Source: Terriglobales bacterium (GTDB lineage: Bacteria > Acidobacteriota > Terriglobia > Terriglobales > Acidobacteriaceae). From it: a stretch of 61,706 nt of DNA. The DNA is taken from contig JAATEV010000117.1 of assembly GCA_015655585.1 (NCBI GenBank), positions 1 through 61,706 on the forward strand, read 5' to 3'. The notes beneath the pieces were generated by a model that was given only the letters and a program-made list of their open reading frames with translations, had not been told where the DNA came from and made no database searches. Position 1 is the first letter of the stretch, and each line of letters opens with the position of its first letter. The position numbers and the translations under genes are program-made. Below are positions 51,418-61,123 of the stretch, piece by piece.

Positions 51418-52590
51418 TTATTCGACGGGGAGCTTGGCGTTGTAGCCGTCGCGCGCGATGATGGAGTATTTTTGCGGCTTACCCTTCTCGTCTTCCATGC
51501 GTAGCGGGTGGCCTTCATTGTCTACGAGGAGAACCTTGACCCTGCGGTAAGTGCCGTCGTTCTTATTATTTGTGGGACGGTAGGTGAGGATGTACTCGTT
51601 GCGGATGGAGTCGTTGATCTGGGCGAAGACGTCGGGGAGCTCGCCCTGGAAGACGGGAGCGAAGTACATGCCGCCGGTCATGGAGGCGAAGGTTTTGAGC
51701 TGGTTCTGCGCCTGAAGGTAGTTCATATCACGCATACCGCCGCCGAAGCCGCCGCGTCCGCCGGCCAGCTCGTTGAGGAAGGCTCCGGTGCCGATGGAAA
51801 AGATGGTGACATTGGGGGTGGCTTTGACCTTAGCCGTGATCTTGTCGAGGGTGAGTTTCGAGAAGGTGTCGCGGCCGGTGCCGATGAGAATGATGTACTT
51901 GCGGCCTTCGATGCGGCTTACGCGGTCGAGGGTCTCGTAGAGGGCGTCGAAGACGTTGGTCTCGGAGAAGCCGGGGATGACGAGGGACTGGAGGGCCTGG
52001 GCGACGACATCTTTGTTATTGGTGAAGTCGTTTAGAATGTGGGTGTTGAGGTCATAGGTGACGACGGCGATGTAGTCGTCGGGACGCAGGGAGCGGAAGA
52101 AGCTGTAGGAGGCGTTCTGCATGTCGCGGATGAAGTAGTAGCTATTGGCCGCGAACTCCAGCAGCATGACGGCGGTGATGGGGGTTTGGGCGACGCGAAT
52201 GCTGGTGACGGTCTGGGGTACGCCGTCTTCCAGAATTAAAAAATTGTCCGCTTTGAGGCCGGGGACGAACTGGTGGGTTTTGTCCAGAATAACGCTGGCG
52301 TCGATGTTGACGTTGGGGACGTCTACGCGGAGAGAATAGGTCGCGTTATCGGGGTTTTTCGGCTTGGGCGCTGGAGGAGCGGGGGGCGGCTCGTCGGCCT
52401 CTTTTTTCTTTTTCAGGACAATGCCACCGTTATCGGTCTGTGGACCGGCGTCGTCGGTGGTGGTTGTGGATGGCTGGCCTTGTGGTTTTTGCTGGGTAGC
52501 GGATGCTTCCTGTGCGTGGACGGCGGGCGCGATGGCGCAGAACGCCAGCAGGAGGGCGAGGGCCGGAAGGTGAGGACGGGAGGTCATCAT
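51418..52590 (-). CDS. Secreted VWA protein (VWFA-related acidobacterial family)
   Basis: 390 residues with signal peptide (ending HAQ), a Pro/Lys-rich linker (EADEPPPAPPAPKPKNP), a beta domain with RVDVPNVNIDASVILDKT and GLKADNFLILEDG, and a VWA fold (AVMLLEFAANSYYFIRDMQNA, YIILIGTGRDTFSKL). The MIDAS DxSxS is degenerate (LEFAANS). A Gly-rich loop is present. The family is abundant in Acidobacteriota and is of unknown function, probably secreted. Confidence 0.85.
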   Translation of the reverse strand: MMTSRPHLPALALLLAFCAIAPAVHAQEASATQQKPQGQPSTTTTDDAGPQTDNGGIVLKKKKEADEPPPAPPAPKPKNPDNATYSLRVDVPNVNIDASVILDKTHQFVPGLKADNFLILEDGVPQTVTSIRVAQTPITAVMLLEFAANSYYFIRDMQNASYSFFRSLRPDDYIAVVTYDLNTHILNDFTNNKDVVAQALQSLVIPGFSETNVFDALYETLDRVSRIEGRKYIILIGTGRDTFSKLTLDKITAKVKATPNVTIFSIGTGAFLNELAGGRGGFGGGMRDMNYLQAQNQLKTFASMTGGMYFAPVFQGELPDVFAQINDSIRNEYILTYRPTNNKNDGTYRRVKVLLVDNEGHPLRMEDEKGKPQKYSIIARDGYNAKLPVE

Positions 52591-52676
52591 CTGACACTTT
52601 ACTCCGAAACGAGTCTTAATTCGTTGGACGGCAGAGCGGGCTTTGCGTTGTGGCCGGGAGGCTCTAGTCTGTAGAC

Positions 52677-54527
52677 GTGAATTGCGGAATAAAGCTTCGG
52701 TGGTGGACGGCTGGCTGCATATCGGCGTGGATATTTTGTGGGTGGACGATGGTGGGACACGGGCAGAAACCGGACCTTGTCACCACGGCTGCTGTATCGG
52801 GCAGTGGGGCTGCGTGGGTTTCGGAGCCGATGCCTCCTTTAGCTCCGGCGATTACGAAGTTCTTCCCTCTTGAGGAGATCCGGCGCGGGATGCGCGGGGT
52901 GGCCTACACGGTCTTCGAGGGGGTGAACCCGGAGCCGATGGAGGTGGAGATCCTTGGCTTATTGAAGGACGCTCTGGGGCCGGGGCAGGACATGATTCTG
53001 GCTCGTCTGCACGGCACGAAGCCGGAGTATACGGGCGTGGTGGCTGGGATGAGCGGAAGCCCGGTTTACATCGACGGGCGGCTGGCGGGCGCGTTGAGCT
53101 ACCGGATCGGGCAGTTCAGCAAGGAGCCGATTGCGGGGATTACGCCGATTGAGTACATGTTGCAGGTGCGGGACGACAACGGCGCGGCGGCGCGGGGGAT
53201 GAGGACGGCGAAGGCCGATGGCTCGGGCATGATGCAGCCTATGGTGCAGCCGATGGAGACGCCGCTGATGTTCGGCGGATTCAGCCAGGAGACGCTGGAC
53301 CGGTTCGGGGACAGGTTCCGGGCGATGGGATTGACGCCGGTGGTGGGACTGGGTGGAGCGGATGCGAAGGCGGTGCAGCCGGAGCCTCTGGTGCCGGGCA
53401 GCGCGGTGAGCGCGGTGCTGGTGCGGGGAGACCTCTCGATGGCTGGGACGTGCACGGTGACGTATGTGGACCCGAAGCGGCTGCTGGCGTGCGGGCACCC
53501 GATTACGCAGTTCGGGCCGGTGGACATGCCGATGACGAAGGCTATGGTGATGGCTACGCTGGCCTCGCCTCTGAATGCGTTCAAGATCATCAACACGACG
53601 GAGACGGTAGGGGCGTTTACGGAAGATCGGTCGTCGGCGATTCTGGGGCAGTTCGGGGTGTCGGCTCGGATGATTCCGACGGTGGTGGAGGTGGTGCCTC
53701 CGGCGGTGGATGGGAAGACGGGGACGGGAAAAACGTTTCGGTTCGAGGTGCTGGATAACCGGCAACTGACGGCCTCGGCGATGCTGACCTCGGTGTACCA
53801 GACGTTGCAGTCGAACAATACTTCGACGGCGGAGATGAGCTACAGGATGACCGGCGAGATCGAGCTGAAGGGGTTGCCCGTGGTGAAGATGAGCGGAGTG
53901 ATTACCCAGACGGAGCTTTATCCGGCGGCGATTGGAGCGGCGGTGTTTCTGAACGACCGTTTCGACAAGGTGTACGGCAATGCACAGGAGCAGCCGGTAG
54001 TGACGGGCGTGCATCTGCGGATGGAGGAGATGACGGAGAAGCGGACGGCCACGCTGGAGTCGGCACGGATGAGCAGGATCGAGGCCAGGCCGGGCGACAC
54101 GGTGGAGATTGAGACGACGCTGCGGCCTTACCAGGCGGAGGCGGTGCTGGTGCGGGTGAAGGTGAAGCTGCCCGCGGACCTCGCTCTCGGGACGATGCGG
54201 GTGCTGGTGAGCGATGGAGCGACGCTGGACCGGATCATGACGCGGCCGGGAGCTGACCGCGCGGTGGGGCTGGCCGATACGGTGGCATCGCTGAACCGGC
54301 TGCACACGAACGACCGGGTGTATGTGACGCTGCTGAACCACGAGGCGCAGGCGGTGCTGGACGGGCAAGCTCTGCCGGAGGTGCCGCTTTCGATGGCGAA
54401 CGTGCTGGAACCGCTGAGGACGGCGCAGAAGATGCAGTTGACGGGTGAGAGCGTGGTGGAGGGTGGATCGGCTGAGACGGGGTATGCGGTGAGCGGGTCG
54501 CAGATGCTGAACCTGATGGTGAAATAG
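52677..54527 (+). CDS. Secreted SpoIVB-type S55 peptidase
   Basis: 616 residues. N-terminal hydrophobic segment, then the S55 core: LEEIRRGMRGVAYTVFEG, VEILGLLKDALGPGQDMILARL and the nucleophile motif GMSGSPV (Ser126/Ser128 region), IAGITPIEYML. SpoIVB in Bacillus activates intramembrane proteolysis; here there is no sporulation context, and these proteins are common exported proteins in Acidobacteriota. Start is GTG 52677; the C-terminal half is unassigned. Confidence 0.82.
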   Translation: MNCGIKLRWWTAGCISAWIFCGWTMVGHGQKPDLVTTAAVSGSGAAWVSEPMPPLAPAITKFFPLEEIRRGMRGVAYTVFEGVNPEPMEVEILGLLKDALGPGQDMILARLHGTKPEYTGVVAGMSGSPVYIDGRLAGALSYRIGQFSKEPIAGITPIEYMLQVRDDNGAAARGMRTAKADGSGMMQPMVQPMETPLMFGGFSQETLDRFGDRFRAMGLTPVVGLGGADAKAVQPEPLVPGSAVSAVLVRGDLSMAGTCTVTYVDPKRLLACGHPITQFGPVDMPMTKAMVMATLASPLNAFKIINTTETVGAFTEDRSSAILGQFGVSARMIPTVVEVVPPAVDGKTGTGKTFRFEVLDNRQLTASAMLTSVYQTLQSNNTSTAEMSYRMTGEIELKGLPVVKMSGVITQTELYPAAIGAAVFLNDRFDKVYGNAQEQPVVTGVHLRMEEMTEKRTATLESARMSRIEARPGDTVEIETTLRPYQAEAVLVRVKVKLPADLALGTMRVLVSDGATLDRIMTRPGADRAVGLADTVASLNRLHTNDRVYVTLLNHEAQAVLDGQALPEVPLSMANVLEPLRTAQKMQLTGESVVEGGSAETGYAVSGSQMLNLMVK

Positions 54528-54683
54528 CCGAACTGACCAGAGTAAGTCTTGATACTGATTCTGTTACGAGAGATCAGGCAGGACGGTGCCTGCATGAGGA
54601 ATTCTTAATTTGCTCAACGACCTGTTGTAGCATCAAAGAGTAAGCGCGGGCGAGTACGCTGCGCGCACAAGGAAAGAGTTCGA

Positions 54684-55691
54684 ATGAGTGAACTACGCGG
54701 TCTTGCAGTCCACGCGGCCGGTGCACATCTGCTGCCTTATAAATACGATCCGGGCGAGTTGCAGCCCCATGAGGTAGAGATCAAGATCTCGCACTGCGGC
54801 GTATGCCATAGCGATGTTCACCTGATCGATAATGACTGGGGCATCAGCAAGTATCCGTTTATTCCGGGTCACGAGATTATTGGAACAGTGGTTGGGGTGG
54901 GGTCGGACGTGAAGGACCGCGCCATGGGAGAGCGCGTGGGCGTGGGCTGGCAGGCCGATAGCTGCGGCATCTGCGAGTGGTGCAGGCAGGGCGATGAGCA
55001 TCTTTGCGCGAAGTCGCAGCCTACCTGCGTGGGCCGCAATGGAGGATTTGCCGACCGGGTGCGGGTGAACTCGCGGTTTGCGATTCCGGTTCCGGCAGCA
55101 CTGGAGAGCGAGCACGCCGCTCCGCTGCTGTGCGGAGGGATTACTGTATATAGCCCGCTGCGGAACCATGGGGTTCGGCCTTCGTCGCGCGTGGGCGTGA
55201 TCGGGATTGGTGGGCTGGGACATATCGGGATTCAGTTTGCGAAGACCTTTGGCGCGGAAGTGACGGCTTTCTCGACCTCGAAGGACAAAGAGGCGGAGGC
55301 GCGGAAGCTGGGCGCGCACAACTTTGTGAATACGCGGGACGCGGGCGCGCTGAAGAAGGTCGCGGGGTCGTTCGACTTTTTGCTTTCTACAGTGAATGCA
55401 GACCAGGACTGGCAGGCGTATGTGAATGCGCTGCGTCCGAAGGGCGTGCTGTGCCTGGTGGGCGCACCGCCTGCGCCGTTGCAGATTGCAGCGGCATCGC
55501 TATTGTCGGGTCAGAGGGCAGTCTCGGGAAGCCCTACGGGGAGTCCGCGGGATATTGCGGAGATGCTGGATGTGGCGGCTCGGCATGAGGTGAAGGCCGT
55601 GACGGAGAGCTTCCCGATGGCCAAGGCCAACGATGCGGTGGCGAAGGTGAAGAAGAACCAGGTGCGGTATCGCGCGGTGCTGGTGAATTAG
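54684..55691 (+). CDS. Zinc-dependent alcohol dehydrogenase (CAD/YahK-like)
   Basis: 335 residues, medium-chain dehydrogenase. Catalytic zinc ligands Cys38, His63-Glu64 and Cys150; structural zinc Cys94, Cys97, Cys100, Cys108; NADP-binding VIGIGGLGHIGIQFAKTFG. Oxidises or reduces aldehydes/alcohols of the cinnamyl type. Start ATG 54684 follows GGAAAGAG. Confidence 0.95.
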   Translation: MSELRGLAVHAAGAHLLPYKYDPGELQPHEVEIKISHCGVCHSDVHLIDNDWGISKYPFIPGHEIIGTVVGVGSDVKDRAMGERVGVGWQADSCGICEWCRQGDEHLCAKSQPTCVGRNGGFADRVRVNSRFAIPVPAALESEHAAPLLCGGITVYSPLRNHGVRPSSRVGVIGIGGLGHIGIQFAKTFGAEVTAFSTSKDKEAEARKLGAHNFVNTRDAGALKKVAGSFDFLLSTVNADQDWQAYVNALRPKGVLCLVGAPPAPLQIAAASLLSGQRAVSGSPTGSPRDIAEMLDVAARHEVKAVTESFPMAKANDAVAKVKKNQVRYRAVLVN

Positions 55692-55784
55692 ACCGCTGCT
55701 GTTGCAGGGTTGTGGACGGGGTGAGGGCTTTGGCTCTTGCCCCTTTCTATTTTTTCGGAGGAAGAGATTAGACTCGGAACCAGC

Positions 55785-57968
55785 ATGATACGACGAACGT
55801 TGGTGATGGGGTTTGTAACGGCTGCGGGGCTGTTGCACGGGGTGGCAGCGGCACAGGGCACGAAGCTCTGGAGCGTGAGCCGGTATGAGGAGATGGAGCG
55901 GGGCACGGCGGAGAACGTCGCGATACGAAGCGACGGGCGGCTGGAGGCGGGGCCGGCGGCGGGACTGTTGACGGCGGTGGGAAAGAACTATGCGTGGTCG
56001 CTTTCGAGCGATGGCGCGGGGAACGGCTATGCGGGGCTGGGTGGGACGGTCTCGGGATCTGCGGTGGTGATGAAGATTTCGCCGGAGGGGAAGAGCACGC
56101 AGATCTTCGCCGGGAAAGAGCTGGCGGTGCAGGCGGTGAGGGCTCTGCCGGATGGAAGCGTGCTGGTGGCGACTTCTCCGGATGGGAAGGTGTATCGGGT
56201 GCTGGCTTCGGGCGAGGGTACGCCGGTGGTGGTGTTCGATCCGGCGGCTACGGAGGAGAAGCCGAAGTATCTGTGGGACCTGGCGGTGGGTCGAGGCGGA
56301 GAGGTTTATGTGGCGGCGGGGGCTCCGGCGGTGGTGTACCGGGTTCCTTTGGGCGGGGGTAAGGCGGAGGCTCTATTTAAGACGGCGGACCAGCATATTC
56401 GATGCCTGATGATGGCTGGGGATGGGACGCTTTGGGCGGGGTCGGATGGAGCGGGCGTGATTTATCGCTTCGCTACGGGCGTGGCGGGGGCGAAGCCGTT
56501 TGCGGCGTATTCGGCTCCTAAGCGGGAGATTACGGCTCTGGCGATGGATGCGGCGGGCAATGTGTATGCCTCGGGAGTGGGGGCGAAGGGACGGACTACG
56601 CTGCCGCCTTTCTCCGTGACGGGAAATGTAGCGGTTACGATTACATTTTCGCAGCCGGGGTCTTCGAGCGCGGCGGCGGCGAATACGCTGGTGCCGGAGG
56701 GGTCGGAGATTTACAGGATTGCGGCGGATGGGGCTCCGCAGAAGCTACTTACGCTGAAGGATGACGTGGTGTATGCGTTGGCGGAGCGGAATGGGAGTTT
56801 ATTTGCCGCTACAGGAAACCGTGGACGCGTGTATCGGGTGGATACGGCGGTGGCGGGGCGGTTTACGGATGTGGCCCATCTGGAGGGCGCGCAGGGGATG
56901 GCGTTCGCGGCGGTGAAGAACGGGCTGCTGGTGGCTACGAGCAATAGCGGGAAGGTGTTCCGGATTGGGGATGGGGTCTCGCCGACGGCTACTTATACGA
57001 GCGAGGTGTTCGACGCGCAGGGGTTCGCGCAGTGGGGACGGGCGGAGGTTCGTGCAGGAGCAGCGGCGGGGTATGACCTGTATGTGAGGAGCGGGAATGT
57101 GGAGAGTCCACTGACTGGATGGAGCGAGTGGACGCGGGTGGGCGTGGATGGAAGCTATACGGTTCCGGCGGGGCGATTTGTACAGTGGAAAGCGGAGATG
57201 CGAAGCGGTGGAGCGGTGGACTCGGTGGCGCTGAACTACCTGCAGAAGAACGTGGCTCCGGTGGTGGATGACGTGGTGGTGCAGCCGGGAGCGCGAGTGG
57301 CTCCGAGCACGGCGGCGGCTACGCCTCCTACGGTGCAGGTTGCGTTCGCTTCGGCGGCCTCGAATGGGGTTGGCGTGGTGACGGACAACGGGATGAATCC
57401 GCTGACGGCGCAGAAGGACAAGACGGCGGTGACGGTTCGGTGGATGGCTCATGACGATAACGGCGATGACCTGATGTTTGCGGTGTGGTATCGCGGGGTG
57501 GGCGAGGCAAACTGGAGACTGCTGAAGGACAAGATTACGGAGCGGTACTATAGCTTCGATTCGGCTTTGCTGCCGGATGGGAGTTACGAGTTGAAGGTGG
57601 TGGCGAGCGATGCTCCTGTTCATACGGACGCGGAGACGCTGGCGGGAGAGCGGGTGAGCGATGAGTTTGTGGTGGATACGGCTCCGCCGGTGCCGGGGGC
57701 TTTGACGGCGGTTTTGGTCGCGGGCTCTCCTGCGAAGATTCACGCTACGCTGGAGGCTAGGGATGCTACTTCGCCGATTGCTCATGCGGAGTACTCGGTG
57801 GATGCGGAGCCGTGGCAATATGTGGAGCCGGTGGGGCAGGTGTCGGACTCGCTGGCGGAGCGGTATGATTTTACGGTTCCGGTGGAGACGGCGGGGGAGC
57901 ATGTGCTGGCGGTGAGGGTGTATGACCGGTATGAGAATGTTATTGCGGTGAAGGCTTTAGTTCGGTGA
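55785..57968 (+). CDS. Secreted beta-propeller protein
   Basis: 727 residues after choosing ATG 55785 (MIRRTLVMGFVTAAG, signal peptide ending AAAQ). Repeated blades of the SMP-30/YVTN type: AVRALPDGSVLVATSPDGKVYRV, LAVGRGGEVYVAAGAP, LWAGSDGAGVIYRFATG, LFAATGNRGRVYRVD, LLVATSNSGKVFRIGDG, then Fibronectin/Ig-like modules (WRLLKDKITERYYSFDS, PIAHAEYSVD). Extracytoplasmic binding or structural protein; function unknown. A strong terminator follows. Confidence 0.85.
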   Translation: MIRRTLVMGFVTAAGLLHGVAAAQGTKLWSVSRYEEMERGTAENVAIRSDGRLEAGPAAGLLTAVGKNYAWSLSSDGAGNGYAGLGGTVSGSAVVMKISPEGKSTQIFAGKELAVQAVRALPDGSVLVATSPDGKVYRVLASGEGTPVVVFDPAATEEKPKYLWDLAVGRGGEVYVAAGAPAVVYRVPLGGGKAEALFKTADQHIRCLMMAGDGTLWAGSDGAGVIYRFATGVAGAKPFAAYSAPKREITALAMDAAGNVYASGVGAKGRTTLPPFSVTGNVAVTITFSQPGSSSAAAANTLVPEGSEIYRIAADGAPQKLLTLKDDVVYALAERNGSLFAATGNRGRVYRVDTAVAGRFTDVAHLEGAQGMAFAAVKNGLLVATSNSGKVFRIGDGVSPTATYTSEVFDAQGFAQWGRAEVRAGAAAGYDLYVRSGNVESPLTGWSEWTRVGVDGSYTVPAGRFVQWKAEMRSGGAVDSVALNYLQKNVAPVVDDVVVQPGARVAPSTAAATPPTVQVAFASAASNGVGVVTDNGMNPLTAQKDKTAVTVRWMAHDDNGDDLMFAVWYRGVGEANWRLLKDKITERYYSFDSALLPDGSYELKVVASDAPVHTDAETLAGERVSDEFVVDTAPPVPGALTAVLVAGSPAKIHATLEARDATSPIAHAEYSVDAEPWQYVEPVGQVSDSLAERYDFTVPVETAGEHVLAVRVYDRYENVIAVKALVR

Positions 57969-57982
57969 GGGCACTTCCCTGT

Positions 57983-58020
57983 TTGAGATAAAGCTGGGCT
58001 TACGCCCAGCTTTATCTCAA
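57983..58020 (+). terminator. Perfect 17-bp hairpin terminator
   Basis: TTGAGATAAAGCTGGGC, 4-nt loop, GCCCAGCTTTATCTCAA; 15 bp after the propeller-protein stop. Confidence 0.8.
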
Positions 58021-58110
58021 GAACAAACAACAACAGCAACGGCAAGAACAGGCAACGACAAAAGCAAAATACAGGGGTCTCTCCACTACGCTTCACTCCG
58101 GTCGAGATGA
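58021..58110. repeat. CAA/CAG-rich repeat, copy 2, with GGTCGAGATGAC hairpin
   Basis: AACAAACAACAACAGCAACGGCAAG and related A/C-rich sequence, then CTTCACTCCGGTCGAGATGAC. Matches the composition and parts of the copy at 3395-3500; fills the gap between the terminator and lolC. Confidence 0.5.
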
Positions 58111-58178
58111 CGTGGATTTGTGGTGGGAGGAAGGGTTGGCGCAATTTTCTGACTGGGTGGGTAGTAAGCTGGGATGCG

Positions 58179-59432
58179 ATGCGATTTGAATTCTTTATTG
58201 CGGCGCGGTATCTGCGGGCGAAGCGGCGGCAGGCTGTGGTGGGAGTGATTACGGTGATCTCGGTGGTTGGCGTGGCCGCCGGGGTGGCTTCGCTGATTAT
58301 TGCGCTGGCGATTACGAACGGGATGCGGCGGGATTTGCAGGAGCGGCTGATCGGCTCTACCTCGCACGTGAACCTGATGCGGGTGGCGGCGGACGGGATC
58401 AAAGACTGGAGGCCGCTGGTGGCGAGGCTGCGGGGGTTGCCGCATGTTACGGCGGCGGCTCCGGGGCTTTGGGAGGAGGTACTGATCTCGCGTGGGCCTC
58501 GGGGTGGGGGTGGGTTGATCAAGGGGATTGTTCCGGCGGAGGAGAGGACCGTGAGCGATCTGTTGCAGAGTATTAAGCAGGGGTCGGCTGATGCCCTGGA
58601 GCCGGATGCCGTGGAGCGGACGGAGGCCGATCTGGCGCAGGCGGTGCCGCCGATTGTGATTGGGCAGGACATGGCGGAGAGTGTGGGCGCGAAGGTGGGG
58701 GACACTGTGCAGGTGATCTCGCCGCAGGGGGAGTTGTCGCCGTTGGGAATGATGCCGCGGTTCAGAAAGTTTCAGGTGGTGGGGATTTTCAAGTCGGGGT
58801 TTTATCAGTATGACTCGAGCTATGCGCTGATTCGGCTGGCGGACGCGCAGAGGTTGTTCAGCGAGCCAGACCTGATCTCGGTGGTGAGCTTCAAGGTGGA
58901 CGATCTGTACCATGCGGACAGGATCGGGCGAGAGATTGCCGAGGCAGCGGGCGAGGGGTTCGAGACGACGAACTGGATGCAGCAGAACAGCGAGTTGTTC
59001 CGAGCTCTGAAGCTGGAGCAGATTGTTACGTTTATTGTGCTGGCGCTGATTGTGTGTGTGGCCGCACTGAATATTCTGATTGCGCTGACGATGATGGTGA
59101 TGGAGAAGACGAAGGACATTGCGGTGCTGATGAGCTTTGGGGTGAAGGCCGAGCAGGTGCGGAGGATTTTTGTGATGCAAGGGCTGCTGATCTCGGTGAT
59201 TGGGACGGCGCTGGGGTTGGTGCTGGGGTATGCGTTGAGCTGGGTGGGCGGGCATTATCCTTTCCCGCTGAATGCGGAGGTGTATTCGATTGACCATCTG
59301 CCGTTTGCTCCGCGGGTTTGGGATGGGGTGATTGTGGCGGCGGTGTCGCTGGGGGTTAGTTTGATTGCTACGCTTTATCCGAGTGGAAGTGCGGCTAAGG
59401 TTTTACCGGCGGAGGCTTTGAGATATGAGTAA
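58179..59432 (+). CDS. lolC: LolC/LolE-type lipoprotein-releasing ABC permease
   Basis: 417 residues with the FtsX-like layout: TM1 (AVVGVITVISVVGVAAGVASLIIALAITNG), a large periplasmic domain (about 55-260), then TM2-TM4 around LALIVCVAALNILIALTMMVMEKTKDIAVLMSFG and the C-terminal VLPAEALRYE. With LolD it extracts lipoproteins from the inner membrane. ATG 58179 is the family start; an open frame upstream is not conserved. It overlaps the AhpD-like gene by 8 bp. Confidence 0.9.
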   Translation: MRFEFFIAARYLRAKRRQAVVGVITVISVVGVAAGVASLIIALAITNGMRRDLQERLIGSTSHVNLMRVAADGIKDWRPLVARLRGLPHVTAAAPGLWEEVLISRGPRGGGGLIKGIVPAEERTVSDLLQSIKQGSADALEPDAVERTEADLAQAVPPIVIGQDMAESVGAKVGDTVQVISPQGELSPLGMMPRFRKFQVVGIFKSGFYQYDSSYALIRLADAQRLFSEPDLISVVSFKVDDLYHADRIGREIAEAAGEGFETTNWMQQNSELFRALKLEQIVTFIVLALIVCVAALNILIALTMMVMEKTKDIAVLMSFGVKAEQVRRIFVMQGLLISVIGTALGLVLGYALSWVGGHYPFPLNAEVYSIDHLPFAPRVWDGVIVAAVSLGVSLIATLYPSGSAAKVLPAEALRYE

Positions 59433-59898
59433 ACCGAGACTGAAGTATGGGCAGTTGGCTCCTGAGGGGATTGCGCGGATGCAGGCGCTGGAGCATTACC
59501 TGAATGTTGAGGCGGGACTGGAGGCTTCGTTGCTGGGGTTGGTGCGGCTGCGGGCTTCGCTGATGAATGGGTGCGAGTACTGCGTTCGTCTGCATACGGC
59601 GGAGTTGAAGAAGGCGGATGTTTCGGCCGACCGGATTGCTCAGGTAGCGGAGTGGCATGATTCCGAGGCCTATACGAACCGGGAGCGGGCGGCTCTGGCG
59701 TGGACGGAGGCGGTTACGGACATTCAGGATGGGCACGCTCCGGATGCGGTGTATGCGCGGGTGCGGGAGCATTTTGGCGAGGCGGAGACGGTGAATCTTA
59801 CGCTGGCGATTACTACGATCAATGCCTGGAACCGGATTGCTATTTCTCTGGGGGCGTATCCGGGGCATGGGGATTCGGGGCATGGTGTTGAGGCGTAG
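59425..59898 (+). CDS. AhpD-like carboxymuconolactone decarboxylase family protein
   Basis: 157 residues. CMD fold with the peroxidase-type Cys50-x2-Cys53 and His57 in NGCEYCVRLHTAELKK, the alkylhydroperoxidase signature. Start ATGAG overlaps the lolC stop. It lies between lolC and lolD, so is co-transcribed with the lipoprotein exporter; whether it serves it is unknown. Likely detoxifies peroxides. Confidence 0.88.
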   Translation: MSKPRLKYGQLAPEGIARMQALEHYLNVEAGLEASLLGLVRLRASLMNGCEYCVRLHTAELKKADVSADRIAQVAEWHDSEAYTNRERAALAWTEAVTDIQDGHAPDAVYARVREHFGEAETVNLTLAITTINAWNRIAISLGAYPGHGDSGHGVEA

Positions 59899-59910
59899 GG
59901 GGAGATTGTG

Positions 59911-60690
59911 ATGGATGTTGTTGCTGGGTCGTTGGAGCCGTTGCCTCGGCGGGTGGAGGCTTCGGTGGTGATGCGGGCGGTGGGGCTTACGAAGAGCTAT
60001 GCAGCGGTGGCCGGGGCCAAGGGGTCTGGCCATGGGGCGGTGGAGCTGTTTCGCGGGCTAGATCTGGCGGTCCATGCGGGCGAGATGATTGCGATTGTGG
60101 GGGAGAGCGGCGCGGGGAAGAGCTCGCTGCTGCATCTGCTGGCCGCTCTGGACAAGCCTACGGCGGGAGAGGTTTGGTGCGGGGAGAAGAAGCTAAACGA
60201 GTTTACGGCGGACCAGGCGGCGGAGTTTCGGAACCGCGATGTGGGGTATGTCTGGCAGTTTCATTATCTGCTGCCGGAGTTTACGGCTCTGGAGAATGTG
60301 GCGATGCCTTTGCTGGCGAGAGGGACGGGGCGGGCGGAGGCGATGGAACAGGCGGCGTTCTGGCTGGGTGAGGTAGGGCTGGCGGAGCGGGGGGGGCATC
60401 GGTCGGGCGAGTTGAGCGGCGGGGAGCAGCAAAGGGTGAGCCTGGCGAGGGCTCTGGTGACGAATCCGGCGATTCTGCTGGCGGATGAACCGACGGGAGA
60501 TCTGGACGGGAAGACGGCGGAGGCAGTGTTCGGGCTGATTCAGCGGCTACATGACGCACATGGGCTGACGAGCGTGCTGGTGACGCATAGTTTGGAGTTC
60601 GCGGGGCGGTGCGGGCGGGTGCTGAGGCTCCGGGATGGACGGTTGACGGAGGAGGCTCCCAAGTCGATCGACCACGAATTTCATGGATAA
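59911..60690 (+). CDS. lolD: LolD-type ABC ATPase
   Basis: 259 residues: Walker A GESGAGKSS (64-72), Q-loop VWQFHYLLPEFTALENV (characteristic of LolD), signature LSGGEQQRVSLARAL, Walker B ILLADEPTGDLD, and H-loop VTHS. N-terminal 20 residues are an extension. ATG 59911 preferred to the GTG immediately before. It powers LolC(E). Confidence 0.94.
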   Translation: MDVVAGSLEPLPRRVEASVVMRAVGLTKSYAAVAGAKGSGHGAVELFRGLDLAVHAGEMIAIVGESGAGKSSLLHLLAALDKPTAGEVWCGEKKLNEFTADQAAEFRNRDVGYVWQFHYLLPEFTALENVAMPLLARGTGRAEAMEQAAFWLGEVGLAERGGHRSGELSGGEQQRVSLARALVTNPAILLADEPTGDLDGKTAEAVFGLIQRLHDAHGLTSVLVTHSLEFAGRCGRVLRLRDGRLTEEAPKSIDHEFHG

Positions 60691-61123
60691 AAACAGATTT
60701 TAAAGACTAAGACGGAAGGACGGATTTATAGGCGAAGGCATTTGTTTTGTTGGGTTGATGGGTGGCGGCGGGTTTGCTGATTTTTCTTTAGCGAAGGATG
60801 GTTTGGGTGATTTGGGTGGCTTGCTTCTTCTTGTGTCAGGGAACATCTAATGTTTTAGAAGATGCATTGAGTTGGAGTTGCACCTTATTTGGTGCTGGTT
60901 TTGCACAGGCTGCGTCTAAAAAGGTGCTAGGGTATGCATAACTTTTGTGGGTATTTTCACAGAAGTAACGCAGACGGCTACACTGATAGGGGATGGATGC
61001 TTCGCGGTTGAGGAAGTAGTCTGATTTGTCTCCGGGAGTATGCGGCTCGGAGACGGGTTGTGGACCAACGGCGGCGGACGGCCTTCGTGGCTGTTTTCGA
61101 CGCCGGGCTTGAAGGGGATTGCC
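60691..61123. other. Intergenic region upstream of clpC
   Basis: 433 bp without a supported gene. AT-richer than the flanks, with a TTGCAC element near 60924 and a CTAGGGTATGCATAAC stretch near 60930-60950 that could hold the clpC promoter; no CIRCE-type inverted repeat is seen. Confidence 0.4.

Noticed and set aside
52959-54368. A 469-codon His/Arg-rich frame on the minus strand.
   Set aside because: Antisense to the S55 peptidase gene, low-complexity and without motifs.
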